In this document: piece by piece, positions 46,515 through 59,700 of the stretch
Position numbering within the stretch: the stretch's first letter is position 1
How the letters are laid out: each line of letters starts with the position of its first letter
NCBI GenBank assembly: GCA_021234155.1
Contig: JAJEKV010000046.1
Coordinates: forward strand, 312,001-376,000
Direction: 5' to 3'
Origin: Isoetes taiwanensis
Lineage: Eukaryota; Streptophyta; Lycopodiopsida; Isoetales; Isoetaceae
DNA: 64,000 nucleotides
The notes under the pieces: model-generated
What the model was told of the DNA's origin: nothing
The model's database searches: none
What the model saw: only the letters and a program-made list of their open reading frames with translations
Made by a program: the position numbers and the translations under genes

Positions 46515-49500
46515 ATGGCCAGCAGGCTTGCATTAACGTATTTGAATAGCACCAAAGTTTTTGAAGGAGATGAAGCTGGTTTTCAACTCTGGAAAGCCAT
46601 GATCACACAGGCCCTCAAGGTAGATTTTATGGGAGCTTGTATCAAGAGGAAAATCGGCTGTGACATCAATCAAAATGAAGAAAGAAGCTTTTGGATCTGA
46701 AGAAGGAAAGAAAGAAGCGACATCTGAGGATGAGAAGGAAGAAATTGCAAAGGCAATTATCATGGCAAAATTGGGAGGAGATATTGTGCTTGAAATTCAG
46801 CACAAGTCTCCTGCTAAAATGTGGGAATACCTTCTTGAAAGATATGAAGCGAAGACTTCTTCGCAAATTGAGGTGCTGGAGATGCAGGTACGGAGCTTGC
46901 AGTTTGAAAAGGGTGGTGATGTGACGAGTTTAATAAGGCGTCTACGCTTGTTGTTCCACGATTTGGAGGGAGCCGGAGTAAAGTATTCCGAGCAACAGAA
47001 GGTATTAGTTTTAACAAGAGCTTTCCATGATTCTTACAAGGTTTTAGCTGTGTTGGTTAGGCGCACTTCGCCTACGTTTGATAAAGCTGTGGAGGCAATT
47101 AGAACGGAAATGGAGCAAGAAAAGATTGCGGCAGCGAGTGTAAGGGAGAAATCTGTCCGTACGGAAGAACATCCCACTGTTTTGTATACAGGCGAAAGAG
47201 GTCGGGACCGAGGTAGAAGCCGAGGAAGAGGAAGAGCACACATCCAGTGTTACAGCTGTGAAGAGTTCGGCCATATAAAAGCAGAATGCCCAAATCGAGA
47301 AAGGTGGGGTCGTGGACGAGGAACATATTCACGAGGAAGGGGTCGAACATCATCTGTGGCAACTGTAAGTGAACTTGATGATAGCAATGACAAATTGGCA
47401 ACAGTGGGAGTGCTTAGTGAAGATAAGGTAAAGAATTTAAATTCTAAAGATGTAGTGTCGAATGTTACTCTTAGAAATGGTTTGGATAAAACTGACACTT
47501 TGACTTTAGATTCGGGAGCTGAAGTCTCCATAGTCAATTCACCTGGTTTGTTGAATAAGGTTGAGCTAAGTAAGGGTCATTCAAGGGTGCAAATGGGAAA
47601 TGGCGCAACACGGAAGGTGCGTGGAAAGGGGGAGTTACAGGTATCAAAAGAAGGCAAGGAAATTTTAAGATTACCAGATACTCTATTTGCACCCGAAATG
47701 TTGTTTAACCTGGTCTCGGTTGCCAATCTTGTTGATAATGGTTATGATTTGTTTTTTCATAAGCATGGATGCAAATTTATTAAGGATGGTGTGAAGTTAT
47801 TTGATGCTGAAAGAAGAGGAAATTTGTTTGAGTTTGACATCAAAGCAATCAATAGAATATCCCCTATAGATAAATTGCATACTTGGCATTTGAGGTTGGC
47901 GCATACAAATCATAATAATAATAATATTAGAATTGCAGAAAAGCACAATCTTCTGGATGACTTGATGTGTGAACATGAAAATCATGATGATATTTGTGAG
48001 GCATGCATGTTAGGGAAACAAAGTAGATTGCCTTTTAGAAATAAAGGCAAAAGAGCACATAAATTACTTGAGTTAGTTCATTTAGATGTTTGTGGTCCAA
48101 TGCAAGTTCAAAGTTTAGGGTCAAAAGTCTACTTTGCATCATTTATTTGATGACTATAGTAGAAGGACTAAGTGTTATTTTTTGAGGTCCAAAGACCAAG
48201 TGTTTGATGCCTTTAGACTCTATGTTGCGGAGGTTGAAAGGGAAACATCGTTAAAGGTTAAGTGTTTGAGATCCGACCTTGGAGGAGAATATAGATCGGG
48301 TGAATTTTGTAGGTTTTGTCAGGAGCATGGGATTAGAAGACAATATACATGTCGGTATACTCCGCAACAAAATTGTGTAGCAGAACGAAAGAATCGCACC
48401 ATCATGAATGCAGCCAGGTCCATGCTTAAGCATGCAGCCTATCCAACAGCTTATGGCCAGAAGCAGTAGCGGCCGCTTGTCACATTCAAAATAGGTTGCC
48501 TAGTGTTGCAGTAAAGGAGGCAGTACCAGAACAGGTTTGGACTGGACAAAGACAATCTGTGAAGCGCTTTAGAGTGTACGGGTGTCTAGCCTATATGTTG
48601 GTGCCCGAAGAACTCAGGAGGAAGTTGGATGATAGAAGCGTATGCACTTTTCTAGTGGATTACGATGAAGAAACGAATGGTTACAGGCTATATGATCCGA
48701 ACACTCGTAGAATACATGTCAGTGGAGCTGTGATATTTAACGAAAGTATATTATACAAGGATAGGAAGTTGCTTAGCAAGTCAGAGATGACAGAATGGAT
48801 GCCAGCAGAATATTTAGAAAATGATTCAGGGGTAAGTGAAGAAGCAATGCGCAATTTTAGGGAGACAATAAGTTTGCCCATGGAAGATGAAATTGACCTC
48901 GAAGATGATGACATGGAGGATACAAGTGAGCAGGAAGACACAGAACCAGATGTAGTGCATGAGGTCGCAGAAACTGATAGTGCACTGCATACTGAGCCAG
49001 AGGAGGTGCATGAAGTCTTAGAGGCTGATAGTGCACCGGAAACTGGACACCAGGAGGAGGAGAGCAGTGAAGCCGTAATTGAAGAAGCCAGGGGGAGTAC
49101 GAGTAGGACTCGTCGCAGTGAAGTTGAACGTCTCAAATCTCAACTTCCGTTTGATACAGAGAGATTTGGCAGAAAAGAAAGCAATAAGACAACAAGACCT
49201 CGGAAGCCTAAAATCTTATCTTGTGCTTTAGAACCAGAAACTGTGGAAGAAGCTGTAACGAGGCCAGATGCAGACATGTGGAAAGAAGCGATGAGAAATG
49301 AATTAGATTCATTCAAACAAACTGGAAGCTATGATTTGGTGCCGAGACCATGTAATAAGAATGTTGTCGGTAGTAAGTGGATTTTTAAGATTAAAAGAAA
49401 GGCGGATGGGTCCGTCGAGAGGTACAAGGCTCGCTTGGTTGCCAAGGGATATACACAGCTAGAGGGAGTGGATTTTAAGGACACATTTTCACCTATTGTT

Positions 49501-50757
49501 AAGATGACTAGTTTGAGAGCGCTCATAGCCATTGCAGTACAAAATGCCATGGAATTGGGTCATATGGATGTCAAGACTGCCTTCCTGAATGGAGACTTAG
49601 AAGAAGAAATCTATATGGAGCAGCCTCATGGATACGAGCAGGGAAGTAATATGGTGTGCAAATTAAAAAAGGCTATTTATGGATTGAGACAGGCGTCTAG
49701 ACAATGGTACTTAGGATTCATTGAATTAAAAACAGAAGGTAATCTTTACATGAGAAGGGAAGGAGATAAATGCCTGATAATGGCTTTATATGTCGATGAT
49801 TGTGTCATTGCCAGTAATGACAAAGCCTTGCTGGACAAGTATAAACAGTTGTTGAGAAGCTGGTTTCAAATGACTGATCTTGGAGATCTTCAAAAACTGT
49901 TGGGAATGGAAGTAAGAAGAGATAGGGCACGAGATGTGTTATACCTCACTCAAGAACAATATATCAAGAAAATGCTGGTCAAGTTCAAAATGCTTGATTG
50001 CAATGCAGCCAAGACACCATTGGCGCCAATTATCGGAAAAATGTGTCCAAAGACCCCTGAAGAGGAGGAAGATATGAAAGGTAGACCTTATAGGTCGCTA
50101 GTTGGTAGCCTGTTGTATGCCGCAAATAGCACAAGGCCGGATATTACTTATGCTGTTAATCTTCTCAGCAGGTTTTTGAATAAACCAGGAAAGGAACACT
50201 GGATAGCCGCTAAAAGGGTACTCAGGTATCTAAAGGGTACCTCAACTCATGGACTATGTTTTAAAAAAGGCATGGAAGATAATCTGGTTGGATATGCAGA
50301 TGCAGATTGGGGAGGAGATACTGATGATAGAAAATCCACTTCTGGATATCTTTGTAAGTTTGGAGGTATAGCAATATCATGGGTCAGTAAAAAACAAGAG
50401 TGTGTTGCGAAATCCAGTGCGGAAGCAGAATATGTGGCAGTGTCTTTGGCAGCATCGGAGATCATTTGGTTGCGAAGGATGCTCATGGAATTAGGGAAGT
50501 CGTGCATGGGTGCAACAACAATTTATTGTGACAACAAAAGTGGGATAACAATGAGCAAAAATCCAGTTTGTCATTCGCGAACTAAACACATAGAGGTTCA
50601 TCACCATTTCATTCGAGACGAAGTAGAAAAGGGTGAAATAAATGTAGAGTACATTCCTACTACATTGCAACAGGCAGATATGTTGACTAAGGTTCTTACT
50701 GAACCAAAATTACAGGTTGCAAAAAAACAAGTAGGAATTATGAGCTGTACAGGCTGA
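46515..50757 (+). pseudogene. Copia gag-pol polyprotein (frameshifted)
   Basis: Starts MASRLALTYLNSTKVFEGDE at 46515 and shifts frame near 46660-46700. The long frame 46660-48150 holds Gag with a CCHC knuckle (CYSCEEFGHIKAEC), protease (LDSGAEVSIVN) and the integrase start (WHLRLAHTNH ... CEACMLGKQSRLPF). A second shift at about 48135-48150 moves to 48134-48469 (integrase core, DDYSRR; YTPQQNCVAERKNRT). A third near 48450 restores PEAVAAACHIQNRLPSV. The last frame, 48496-50757, holds reverse transcriptase (MDVKTAFLNGDLEEEIYMEQ, then YVDDCVIASND) and RNase H (YADADWGGDTDDRKSTSGY; AEAEYVA; KHIEVHHHFIRDE). About ten residues appear missing just after RQASRQWY. The copy is inactive but fairly young-looking. 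Confidence 0.93.
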
Positions 50758-50766
50758 GGGGGAGAA

Positions 50767-51168
50767 TGATGGAATTACAGTCTGTACACGTGTTGTGCCA
50801 TGATTGCGCCACACATACATGCTTTTCCAAGCGGCGGTTCAGGTAAAAACAATAAAAAGGGGATTGAATCGGTGGCTGCAATGAGAGAGGTGGATCGAAT
50901 CGAATGACAGATTGAGATACAGAAGGAGGATCGGACTGATAAATAAAGATTAGATCTGTGGTTGCAGGGGCGGATAGATTGGACTCCTTGTGAATCCAAC
51001 AAGCAGGAGCTTATGGCTGCATGAGAGAAGATCAGAAAAGAGGCCGGCTTGGGCTGTCGGAGGAGCTGTAGGAAGAACCGTATTCACACATCCTGTCAGT
51101 GTGATATCAGAAGGCCAGATTTGGCAGTTGTAGGACTGCAGGAGGAGATCCATCAACGAGATTTATCA
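50767..51168 (+). repeat. Copia 3' LTR
   Basis: 402-bp copy of the 5' LTR, preceded by the purine tract GAGGGGGAGAA and followed by ATTTT. Confidence 0.92.
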
Positions 51169-51173
51169 ATTTT

Positions 51174-51435
51174 GATGTCATTTCGGCTCTACAGCTCCAC
51201 CCAAACGGGTCAAAGGTTTATTCTATGTCATGGGATAGGATAATGAAGATTTTGGGAGCACAGAAGGGAGGAATCCTCAATCCTGCCCATTCTCGCCTCG
51301 TGAGGCAAGAAAAAACTCACCATTCTAATTAATTATCTAATTAATTAATTATTTATTGTTAATTAATTAATTAATTATATTATTTAAGTTATCTAATTAA
51401 TATTTTTATTTTTTCGAATAGTTGTTTAGCCATGG
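51174..51435. other. AT-rich spacer
   Basis: Includes a run of TTAATTAATTAA-type repeats at about 51320-51410. No gene. Confidence 0.6.
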
Positions 51436-51745
51436 AACCCCCTCCGTCCTCCCCTTTTGCCCCAATTGCTCTCCCCCTTTCCCCCTCCTCCCCATGCCCC
51501 ACTTTTGCCCCCTTTGCCCTTCCCCCTCCTCCCCTCCCCAAGAGACCCCGGCCCCCCTCCCTTTGCCCCCCCTCCTCCCCTTCCCTCCCCTCCCCTCCCC
51601 TCCCCATTTCCCGGCCCCTCCTCCCCATTTGTTCGGCCCTCCCTTTGCCCTTTTGCCCTCCTCATGCTCCTTTGCCTTTCCCTTCCCTCCCTCCTGTCTC
51701 CCCTTCCTTCCTATTCTTCTTTCTCCACCACCCCCCTTCATTTTC
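51436..51745. repeat. Polypyrimidine (C-rich) low-complexity block
   Basis: About 300 bp almost purely of CCCTCCCC / CCCTTTGCCC runs on the plus strand. The six overlapping open frames across it on both strands are compositional artefacts. Confidence 0.85.
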
Positions 51746-52160
51746 TCGGATTGTCGTGTGTAAATGTTATTCTTATTTTATCAAGGAAAAATCTAATAAT
51801 GATTCAATGGCAACTTACTTTTTTTTGCATGACTCCCATTTTCAGTCTGAGTCCCAGATTTCGAGATTTGACCCACTTTAATTAAATGCGACTTTATCCC
51901 TAAAATCTACAAAGTGGCAAAACACCCAGCATTTACTCTTTAGCATCGCATCTGCAAGCAGATAAGGAGATTAAAAGCAATGAAACAGATAACCCATGTG
52001 TCCCTACATTTTTAAACATATGATACTATTCGCTTGTCTTTGCAGTCTTCAAGCAAATTTGTATATCTGGTTCGCATAGCCGGAATGGAGCTTGAAAGAT
52101 AATATATAGTATGGTAGATGCGTAACTTTTGGTTCTTTTCTTTTAACTTTGAAAGCGTAC

Positions 52161-52486
52161 AAAGGGCAATTCTGATGCGGTTATCTTAACATTCTGCACA
52201 AGGGAAGTTGATTATCTGCAAGAGAGGTAATTTTTCATCTTGGTTTTTCTTCTGTTTTGGAGGTTCCATCTAAACTGACATGCAGTCAGCCCCTCGGATA
52301 CTTATCCTACTTTCTCTTACTCTTTTTCTTCCGCAGGCTGGTTGCACAATTCTCATCATCTACCATTTATTTTCCTGGATTAATGGAGCTTTTATTTTGC
52401 TCTTCTGGGTGATTGGTCATCTCACGTTTTATCTATGGGGCTCTGAACTTTTTGATTGGATTGTGGCAAGGTCACTGTCACAGCAG
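52161..52486 (+). pseudogene. Possible two-exon gene relic
   Basis: An exon-like segment, 52161-52226, reads GNSDAVILTFCTREVDYLQE and ends at a donor AGAG-GTAATT. The next, 52337-52486, follows CTTCCGCAG and ends CAGCAG-GTAATG. Joining in phase gives LVAQFSSSTIYFPGLMELLF and then an in-frame TGA. The alternative frame of the second exon is open and hydrophobic (TILIIYHLFSWINGAFILLF). Splice sites and phase support coding ancestry, but the family is not recognised. Confidence 0.35.
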
Positions 52487-52672
52487 GTAATGATATCTGC
52501 CATTGAGTTTTTTTCCTTTATTTTGATCCATTGAATTTAGCGCACTATAGAAATGATTCAAGTAGAAAAGACTCAAAGGGAAGAGACTGCCGATTTTTTG
52601 TGTCTCATAATCTGGCTCGACCCATTTTCTTTCAAGTGTTTCAATCCCATATGTGGAATATTAAAATTATAA

Positions 52673-54720
52673 TTTTTTTTTTTTTAAAGAATGACAAACT
52701 TTATTGAAACACCAAGCCAAAAGCCAAATACAACTGCAGAGGCGGGAATAAAATCTCAGAGGATAATCATGATCCACTGAGTAGAACCACCAGCCTATGC
52801 ATAAGACAACACACTCAAATAGGACTCAAATATCAACTGTCGCTTGGCAGGAGCAAGTGAAGAACAATGGTAAGCCTTAGCGATTCTAGTTTGTGCGTCC
52901 TAGAGGACTACTGCAGGAGGAATATCCAAATCCTGAAAGATACACAATCTTCTGCGCTTCCAGATGGACCACAACAACCATCCTGATGCCAAATGAAATG
53001 CTTGGCTCCGCACCTTATTCCAAGTATCCGGATAAATAGCCAGAAGCACTTGCTGACTTGTCAATGTCACATGAAAAAAGAGAAAGCAGCCAAGACCAAA
53101 CATGCTGGAGATGATCACATAAAAGGAAACAATGCTCAATGGTCTCGTCCCTTTGCTTGCACAGTGGGCAGAGTGCTGACACTCGAGGATCAAATATGTG
53201 GACAAGCACATTCACCCGAGGGCATCTGTGAAGAATCTACCACCAAAGCACAACCACCTTAGGATGGAGTAGTTTATCCCAAGCCCAAGTCCACATACGT
53301 CTCCAACTAGGAGGTGAGAGCTGAAGGAACCACTTAGTAGATGGCGGAAGGATATTGTCATTGACGAGCAGCCTATACATAGAGTTTGCAAGCCTATGCT
53401 CGTGAACACTCTGGTGGAAAACCCACATATACCCTTCAATAGCCTCTGGAGCAACCAATGGCAGAGTACTAGCAACCTTTTGCCAAATAGGTCTGTCCCA
53501 TCGAGACAATAAGAACTTTGTTTGAAAGATTTGCCAAGTCGCTAACTGGCCAGAATCATACCATGCTGCAACTGTTAAGATTCCTGCTAACCGCCAACGT
53601 TGTTGAGTTAATGGATGAACTGAGGCACAAAATGGAAGATTATTTTCCACATGTATCCACCAACAAGGGGCACTCAACTACTGACATGCAACAAGATCAA
53701 TACGAAATAAGGTCCGTACTGTCTTTCAAGACTCCAGCAAGCCTTTCAAAAAAGGGGAGGCATTAGGAAAAGATCATAGCTGATAAAAGAGACTCCAAGG
53801 AAGAAGAGGTTTTAACGAAGCTTTCCCAAAAGGAACACAATGTGCAAGTTGACCGCTTCACCAACCGCACTCCAGGTGAGTCAACCATATCCTTAAGGAT
53901 CCTCCAAATGAACTTAGAAATCAGAATCTTACTCTGCAGATGGAAGTCTGTCATACCCAAACCACCTGCAAATTTTGGCCTAGTGCATTTGGACCATGCA
54001 ACCTTGACCACAACATGCTCCTCATTCCGACCGCAAATAAAATTACGGACAATGGTAACAATCACCTGAAATTTTGACTGAGAAGCCAGAAGGGCAGAGG
54101 CCATATAGATGTGGGAATTACTTAAAACATCTTACCAACAGTTATTTGCGCTGGCAGAGAGAGTTTAGCAGTATTCCACCAAAACAAATGCTTTCGGAAC
54201 CCTTCTATGATAATATCCCAAGCATCGGAGGTAGATATATGAATGCCCACAGGAATACCAAGAAGTTTAGTTGCCTTCCCATGAGGAAGCACCTTCTAAG
54301 GAAAATCAGCAACACAAGGAGGCACAACCTTGTCAAGCGTCCATAATGTAGAACACTTTGGCCAACCAACAAGAACTCCAGATGCTAAAGAAAAAGTATC
54401 AAGAAAAAGCTTTGCATTCTGAAGATTGTCCGCATCAGCAACAAGAAAGAGAAACGTGTCATCAGCATACTGATTACAAATTTCCTGTGAACCATCCTTC
54501 ATACTCAACCCCAAGACTATCCCATCCTGCACAGCCTTAGCAAATAGCTGTGAGAGGACCTCAGCTACTACTGCGAACAAAAGTGGAGCTAATGGGCATC
54601 CTTGGCGAACACCCCGCCCAACCGAAAAAACAGTGGAGGGTTCCCCCTGAAACAATATAGTAGACCGTGCGGAGATATGTTTTTTGCATAGAGGAGGAAG
54701 CGGAGAGCTATTTTTCTAAA
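52673..54720 (-). mobile_element. L1-type LINE, 5'-truncated (copy 1)
   Basis: Minus strand, ending in a poly(A) tail (T13 at 52673-52685 on the plus strand). The readable 5' part (54296-54655) is the reverse transcriptase core: GRGVRQGCPLAPLLFAVVAE and QYADDTFLFL. Next comes 53763-54104 with IVRNFICGRNEEHVVVKVAW and KCTRPKFAGGLGM. Then 53237-53677 has WDKLLHPKVVVLWW, leading in another frame into a zinc-binding C-terminus (CPLCKQRDETIEHCFLLC). Frameshifts and stops make it dead. The endonuclease half is missing, so the copy is 5'-truncated near 54720. No target duplication was found. Confidence 0.88.
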
Positions 54721-56697
54721 TTGTCAGCAAAGAACTCCTTCACTAAACCATCACATGTCATATAGAGGTTAGTTTCTTTGTCTGATTCTGTAAAAATGAA
54801 AGGTTTAAATGAGTCGAGAAGCAAGAAATTGAAGTACGACTGAATTAGTTGGCCTTATAGCTTTGTTTCTATTGCAACGTTAGAGACCAATATGCTTAGG
54901 AAAGAAATTGTCTTTCTGTTGGGCCATAGCCACAGTAGACTTAAGGCAATAATTCTAGTAGACTTAAGGCAATAATTTTGATATAGGTAGCCGACAATTC
55001 TCCCAAATAAAAGCTATTTCTTCATGCACATCTCACTCAGGTATATCTAACTAACCGAAGTAGCTTTCATTATGTATTTTTTTGGTCTTGCGGTGGTCTA
55101 TTTATACATGAGGTGCTGCATCTTTATTTGTTGCAGAACAGACTTACGGAGGCCGCAATCATGATAATTATTTTATTGTTTTGGAGCTTACAAAAATGGC
55201 TAGATGGATGACAGAGATGGAGAATTGTTTTTGTGTCAGTACTTTGGAAATAAACAAATGCATTATTAGAAATAAATGTTAAGGTCTGCTGAGTCTTACG
55301 ATGCGCTTTGTTGCCGTGATTATTCAAAAATTCAAAACTTTAAGGCAAAATTGATGATGTTAAATTTGGTGGTAAAGCAATCCAAATTGCTTTTAATCAA
55401 ATTTTGAGAAGCGAAATATCTTGACTGTCTTGCATATATATTCTCTTTTATATTTAGGGTTGTTATGTTTGACATAAATTGCTATTTCATGCACTAATGC
55501 CACGCTTTTTCTGTTGGTTCATTTCGTCCTATCTGCATTTTTGTCAAATGGCGAAGAAAAGGATATACCCGACGATTTATCCTTTTCCAGATTTGAAAAT
55601 TTATCAGAGTGTATTGATGATTTGTCCTGTTGATCTGGCCTTGTTTTTTGTTTAGCACAGAATTACTAAGTTGATTGTGCATTGGAAAGGCTGATGTACA
55701 TGGATATAGTAGTTAAGTGTAGTTAGATATTTAATTACTCCTTGTAATTATTGCAATTGTTCTTTCTACTTAGGCAACTCCACTAAATGCATTCATTTGA
55801 CATTTACTCTATGATAGATCCTGTTCATTCTTACATTCGATGTTACCCTTGGATGAAATAGGTTGTGCCGATTGGAAGATTTAACGAAGTGCATTGGGGT
55901 TGGTCTTGCCAAATGCGTTATGGCAATGTCTGCAGGCTCAGATAGTCCTGCAGATGACTCTGGATTTATACTTATAGGAGAGATGTAGGAGAGATATGTC
56001 CGATGCCCGACTTATCCACAATGTAGAAGCTTCCTTAGTTAGAAATTGGTTTCTCTACCTAACATTTCCTTCAGAGGCATTAGATGATGAGCTGGTTGAT
56101 TCAGGAGTACATAACATGCTATAGTTTTTGCGGATGTGCATGTTACGCTTGGCAAATCTTGGGAATACTGTCCACGACGTACATTGTTTTATATGCTAAT
56201 ATACTGGATAAGGAATTTCAATTGGTAGGCCATCTCCCTTAAAATCAGAAGCAGAGGCAAGAGGGAGACCTATTATTGTAACTTACAGACTGTACGAGTG
56301 GGTTCTGAGCATGAGTTTTACTTGCTTAAGCAATCATCCAGGTATTGTTAATAACGTGGACCTTACCAAAATATATATGTCATCTGTTTTTTAACTTATT
56401 TTGTTTCATTATGCTAGCACAGGACGAAGATGGAAGGGCCTAGACTCTACAAGATATTGTTCCTTTACAAGTTTTAAGAAACAAACATATTTTTGAAAAA
56501 GCTAATGCCACAATGCCCAAGGCATAGTTTCAAGGCCCAACATTTATAGAATACATGTGCTTGAACTACATTAGCTTTTGTTTCCAATAGACAATACCTA
56601 GAATCTAATTAATAACATTTACATCTAATGACCATATATACCCAACTAAACGTCCTCAACCATATTTCACAAAATTTTAATTTAATCTCGACGAAAA
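54721..56697. other. No gene assigned; may belong to a Helitron
   Basis: AT-rich with no supported frames. The right edge is a Helitron 3' end (56698-56725). The start of that Helitron could not be placed, so some or all of this stretch may be Helitron. Confidence 0.35.
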
Positions 56698-56725
56698 GCC
56701 CAGCAACGCTGGGCACTTTTTCTAG
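56698..56725 (+). mobile_element. Helitron 3' terminus (copy 3)
   Basis: Perfect hairpin GCCCAGC-AAC-GCTGGGC (56698-56714), then ACTTTTT and CTAG (56722-56725), followed by T. It is the same terminus as Helitron 1. The 5' end is not identified. Confidence 0.75.
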
Positions 56726-59700
56726 TCATATATAATATCACTACGAGTGTTACAAATTATGTCGATTCTATGCCGATGTTGCTATGAGCATCACTTATAT
56801 AATCATATATAGTCTCATCATTGCTGTTATATCAATAATTATGAGTGTTAGGGATTAACATCATTTATTGTATCATTCATAGAAATCAATCTTGTTAATT
56901 TGGGTTTTTTCGGTTTGGAGAAAAATATATTGGAATTTTTTTATAGTTATTTTCTTAAGGTTTTGGAGATTTTTCGTGATGGAATAAATTTTCGATTTTC
57001 CAAAAATCGAAGACATTTTTTTCGTATGATTTGGATCTTCTAGCTCTCCTTATCCGATGGCAGTTGGACGAATACCACGATTCCTAAGCTCAAGGTTTTT
57101 GGCATGCAGGTCTTTTTGTTTGATGATTTTGAAAACGCAGAGGAGCCAACATTTAGCTTTGTCAAATTTGGTATTGGCCAGATCATTTTAGAGCGACTGT
57201 ATTGCATAGAAGAGCAAAAGTCATCGTCCTATTTTTCTGATTCTATAGAGGTACAGGAGTTGGCACAACTAGGAGAGCGAACACATTCTTTTTCAAAGGT
57301 CGATGCTCAAGAAAATTTATTTTACGTCTGTTGAAGTGGAGTTAGCAGGAGTGATGGAGTGATGGGGACATGTCTACTTCCGAGGCACGTCTATATTCTA
57401 TGAGTACACTGATGAGATAAACTCGAGTAAAAATAAGCAGAGGTACAGCTTTGAGCAAGATATGCTTGCTCCATCTCTAGAATTTTAGCCATGTATTTGT
57501 CTGTAACAATAGTCGATACAAAAGGCAGGTTTTTGTCGTGATATATAACCAAAGGCTTTTGTTGTGACATAATTAACTATTATTGTTGCTGTTATTCCAT
57601 TGTCCATTCATGATTGTTGCAACTAATTTGTCCTGATAATTCAGCACAAGTTATTGTTTTGCACCTAGCACAACACATTGAAGTCCAAGCATCACAGATA
57701 ATGGACTGAGAACAACATTTCTATTCATCTGTTTTGCAGGTCAATCTATGCATGGGAATTATACACTTTGTATGGACTCTAGGCAAGCAATTTGAAACAA
57801 AGGTATTTTGATTGCGAAATTATTCTGATCAAGAAAAGATTATTTCCATAACGTTTATGCATAAAAAAAATTTTTGAAGAACGTGATTTACTTCATATTA
57901 TACACTCAAAATATTACAAAGTACTTCCAGAAGTAAGAAATGTCCCTGAAGCATCAATCACTTTTAGATGATCACTCCATATTGGAATTTTAATACGATC
58001 AGGCCAATTGGAGATCTGAAAGCAATTATACAACTTCTTACGAATTTCTTGAAGCACCACCTGAGAAGAAATACGCATAAAGGACATCATCTACTATTCA
58101 TAGCAGTGACAAACTATTTTTTCTGGTTAGGATTTATGTATTGTATGTTCTTTTGTATTTGAGGTTTTCTGCACTACTCTCAACATTCTAAGTTGATGTG
58201 GAAAAAAATGCACATCTTACAGCATATTTGTTATTGAATACCATGTTCACATCATCCAAGCACCATCAGTTTCAATATAGAATTCAGAAGAAAGTAATTG
58301 CTAAGAAATTCAAGATAATTTGTCAATGGGAAACATGCCTGTATGAGACGCAGACATTTTGCATGGTGTTTATCCAGATGGATTCCTTTGAGTTGTCATT
58401 TGCATCACTATTTGTTTGGAATGCAGTTGAAACAAGAATGCCTTAAGACCAAGGCGCTTATACCATGTACTAAATTCAAGGCTACTTCATTTCTTTAGTG
58501 TGAGGGATTTAAATTTGAGGTGATTTTATACAACTGAATCATTCTTCTATGAGTTTGGCTTCTGTTGTGGTCACATGATTCCCATTTCGACGTTCTTATG
58601 CTATTAGTTCCTTTTTTATCACATGATGTTCATTTCAATATTCCTATGCTAGCATTCAATTAGCTAGACCGTGGCAATAGCAATTTCATCAAGTAGGATT
58701 GTTAGTTCAATAACAGATTCTTATGGTGTATGGTAGTAATTTTTTTTTTCCCATCATTCCAAAGATCCTATTATTTATCCATACCATAGCACAAGCTATA
58801 GGATCACCAATAGACAAGTGCAATCAATCAATATCTTGCACATCAATTCACTCGAGTTTTGCAAAATCTTCTAGGTTGCTTGCATGGGCAACTTCACAAT
58901 TTTTATAAGGATAACGAGATGGGCTTTTCTTTTATTATACTAGCATAACCAATTGTGCATACTTTTTTTCCTCCCAAAACATTGTCAGTACCAACCATTG
59001 CAAGAGGATAGTCCTTTATAATATATGAGCATGTTCTTAGAAACAACATGGCAACTGGCTCACTAGTTCTGCCTTCGGAATGGAAAGAGGCAACATGATT
59101 CTGCTCAACAGGTCACTCAACAAGTCGCTCGCAGTTGCCCTGTTGTGGCGGATGGAAAAATGGGCCGATCATTCCAGGACCCGCTCCCGGCTCCCGTCGG
59201 TCGCGGGGCCCTCTGGAGTAATCTCCCCTTCATGCCGCCATACATGAATGGAGATGTAGCACTTGAATCTTGGGAACTAAGAAATAATCTTCACGTTAAA
59301 GCCAATGAATGATTGATGCAGCTTCAACTACAACTATAAAGGATGGATACTATTTTAGATGCCACTAGATACACTTATAACTATACTTTTGCTCTACAAT
59401 ACAATCTGGATGACATTGATGTTATTTATATATGACCTTGGCAATTCTCATACATTGTCGGAGTAATATCCTAAAGAATGCCTAGCATTTTTCATGCCTA
59501 ACGCACAGTATCCCAATGTTGTAATTTTTTGCTCTTTAAAGCCCACTTATCATTGTGCTCATCATTTCTTCATATATAGCAATTAGTACCATCCATGAAA
59601 CAAATACGAATATTACCCCCATACTTATAGATTGTTTTGAGAATGAGCATTGTCATGATTCATACACTAGCTTCTAAATCGAGAAAGACACATGGCTTTC

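Larger units (their letters stand above)
46030..51168 (+). mobile_element. Full-length Copia LTR retrotransposon
   Basis: A 5.1-kb element with 5' LTR 46030-46494, primer-binding site, gag-pol in Copia order (protease, integrase, reverse transcriptase, RNase H), polypurine tract GAGGGGGAGAA (50756-50766) and 3' LTR 50767-51168. The flanking target duplication is ATTTT (46025-46029 and 51169-51173). Structure and duplication are intact but the polyprotein has several frameshifts. The 5' LTR keeps about 62 bp (around a TTCTATTCTATTCTATTC run) that is absent from the 3' LTR. Confidence 0.95.

Noticed and set aside
51389-51885. Overlapping open frames of 79-149 codons on both strands
   Set aside because: They lie in a low-complexity polypyrimidine block, where stops are rare by composition.
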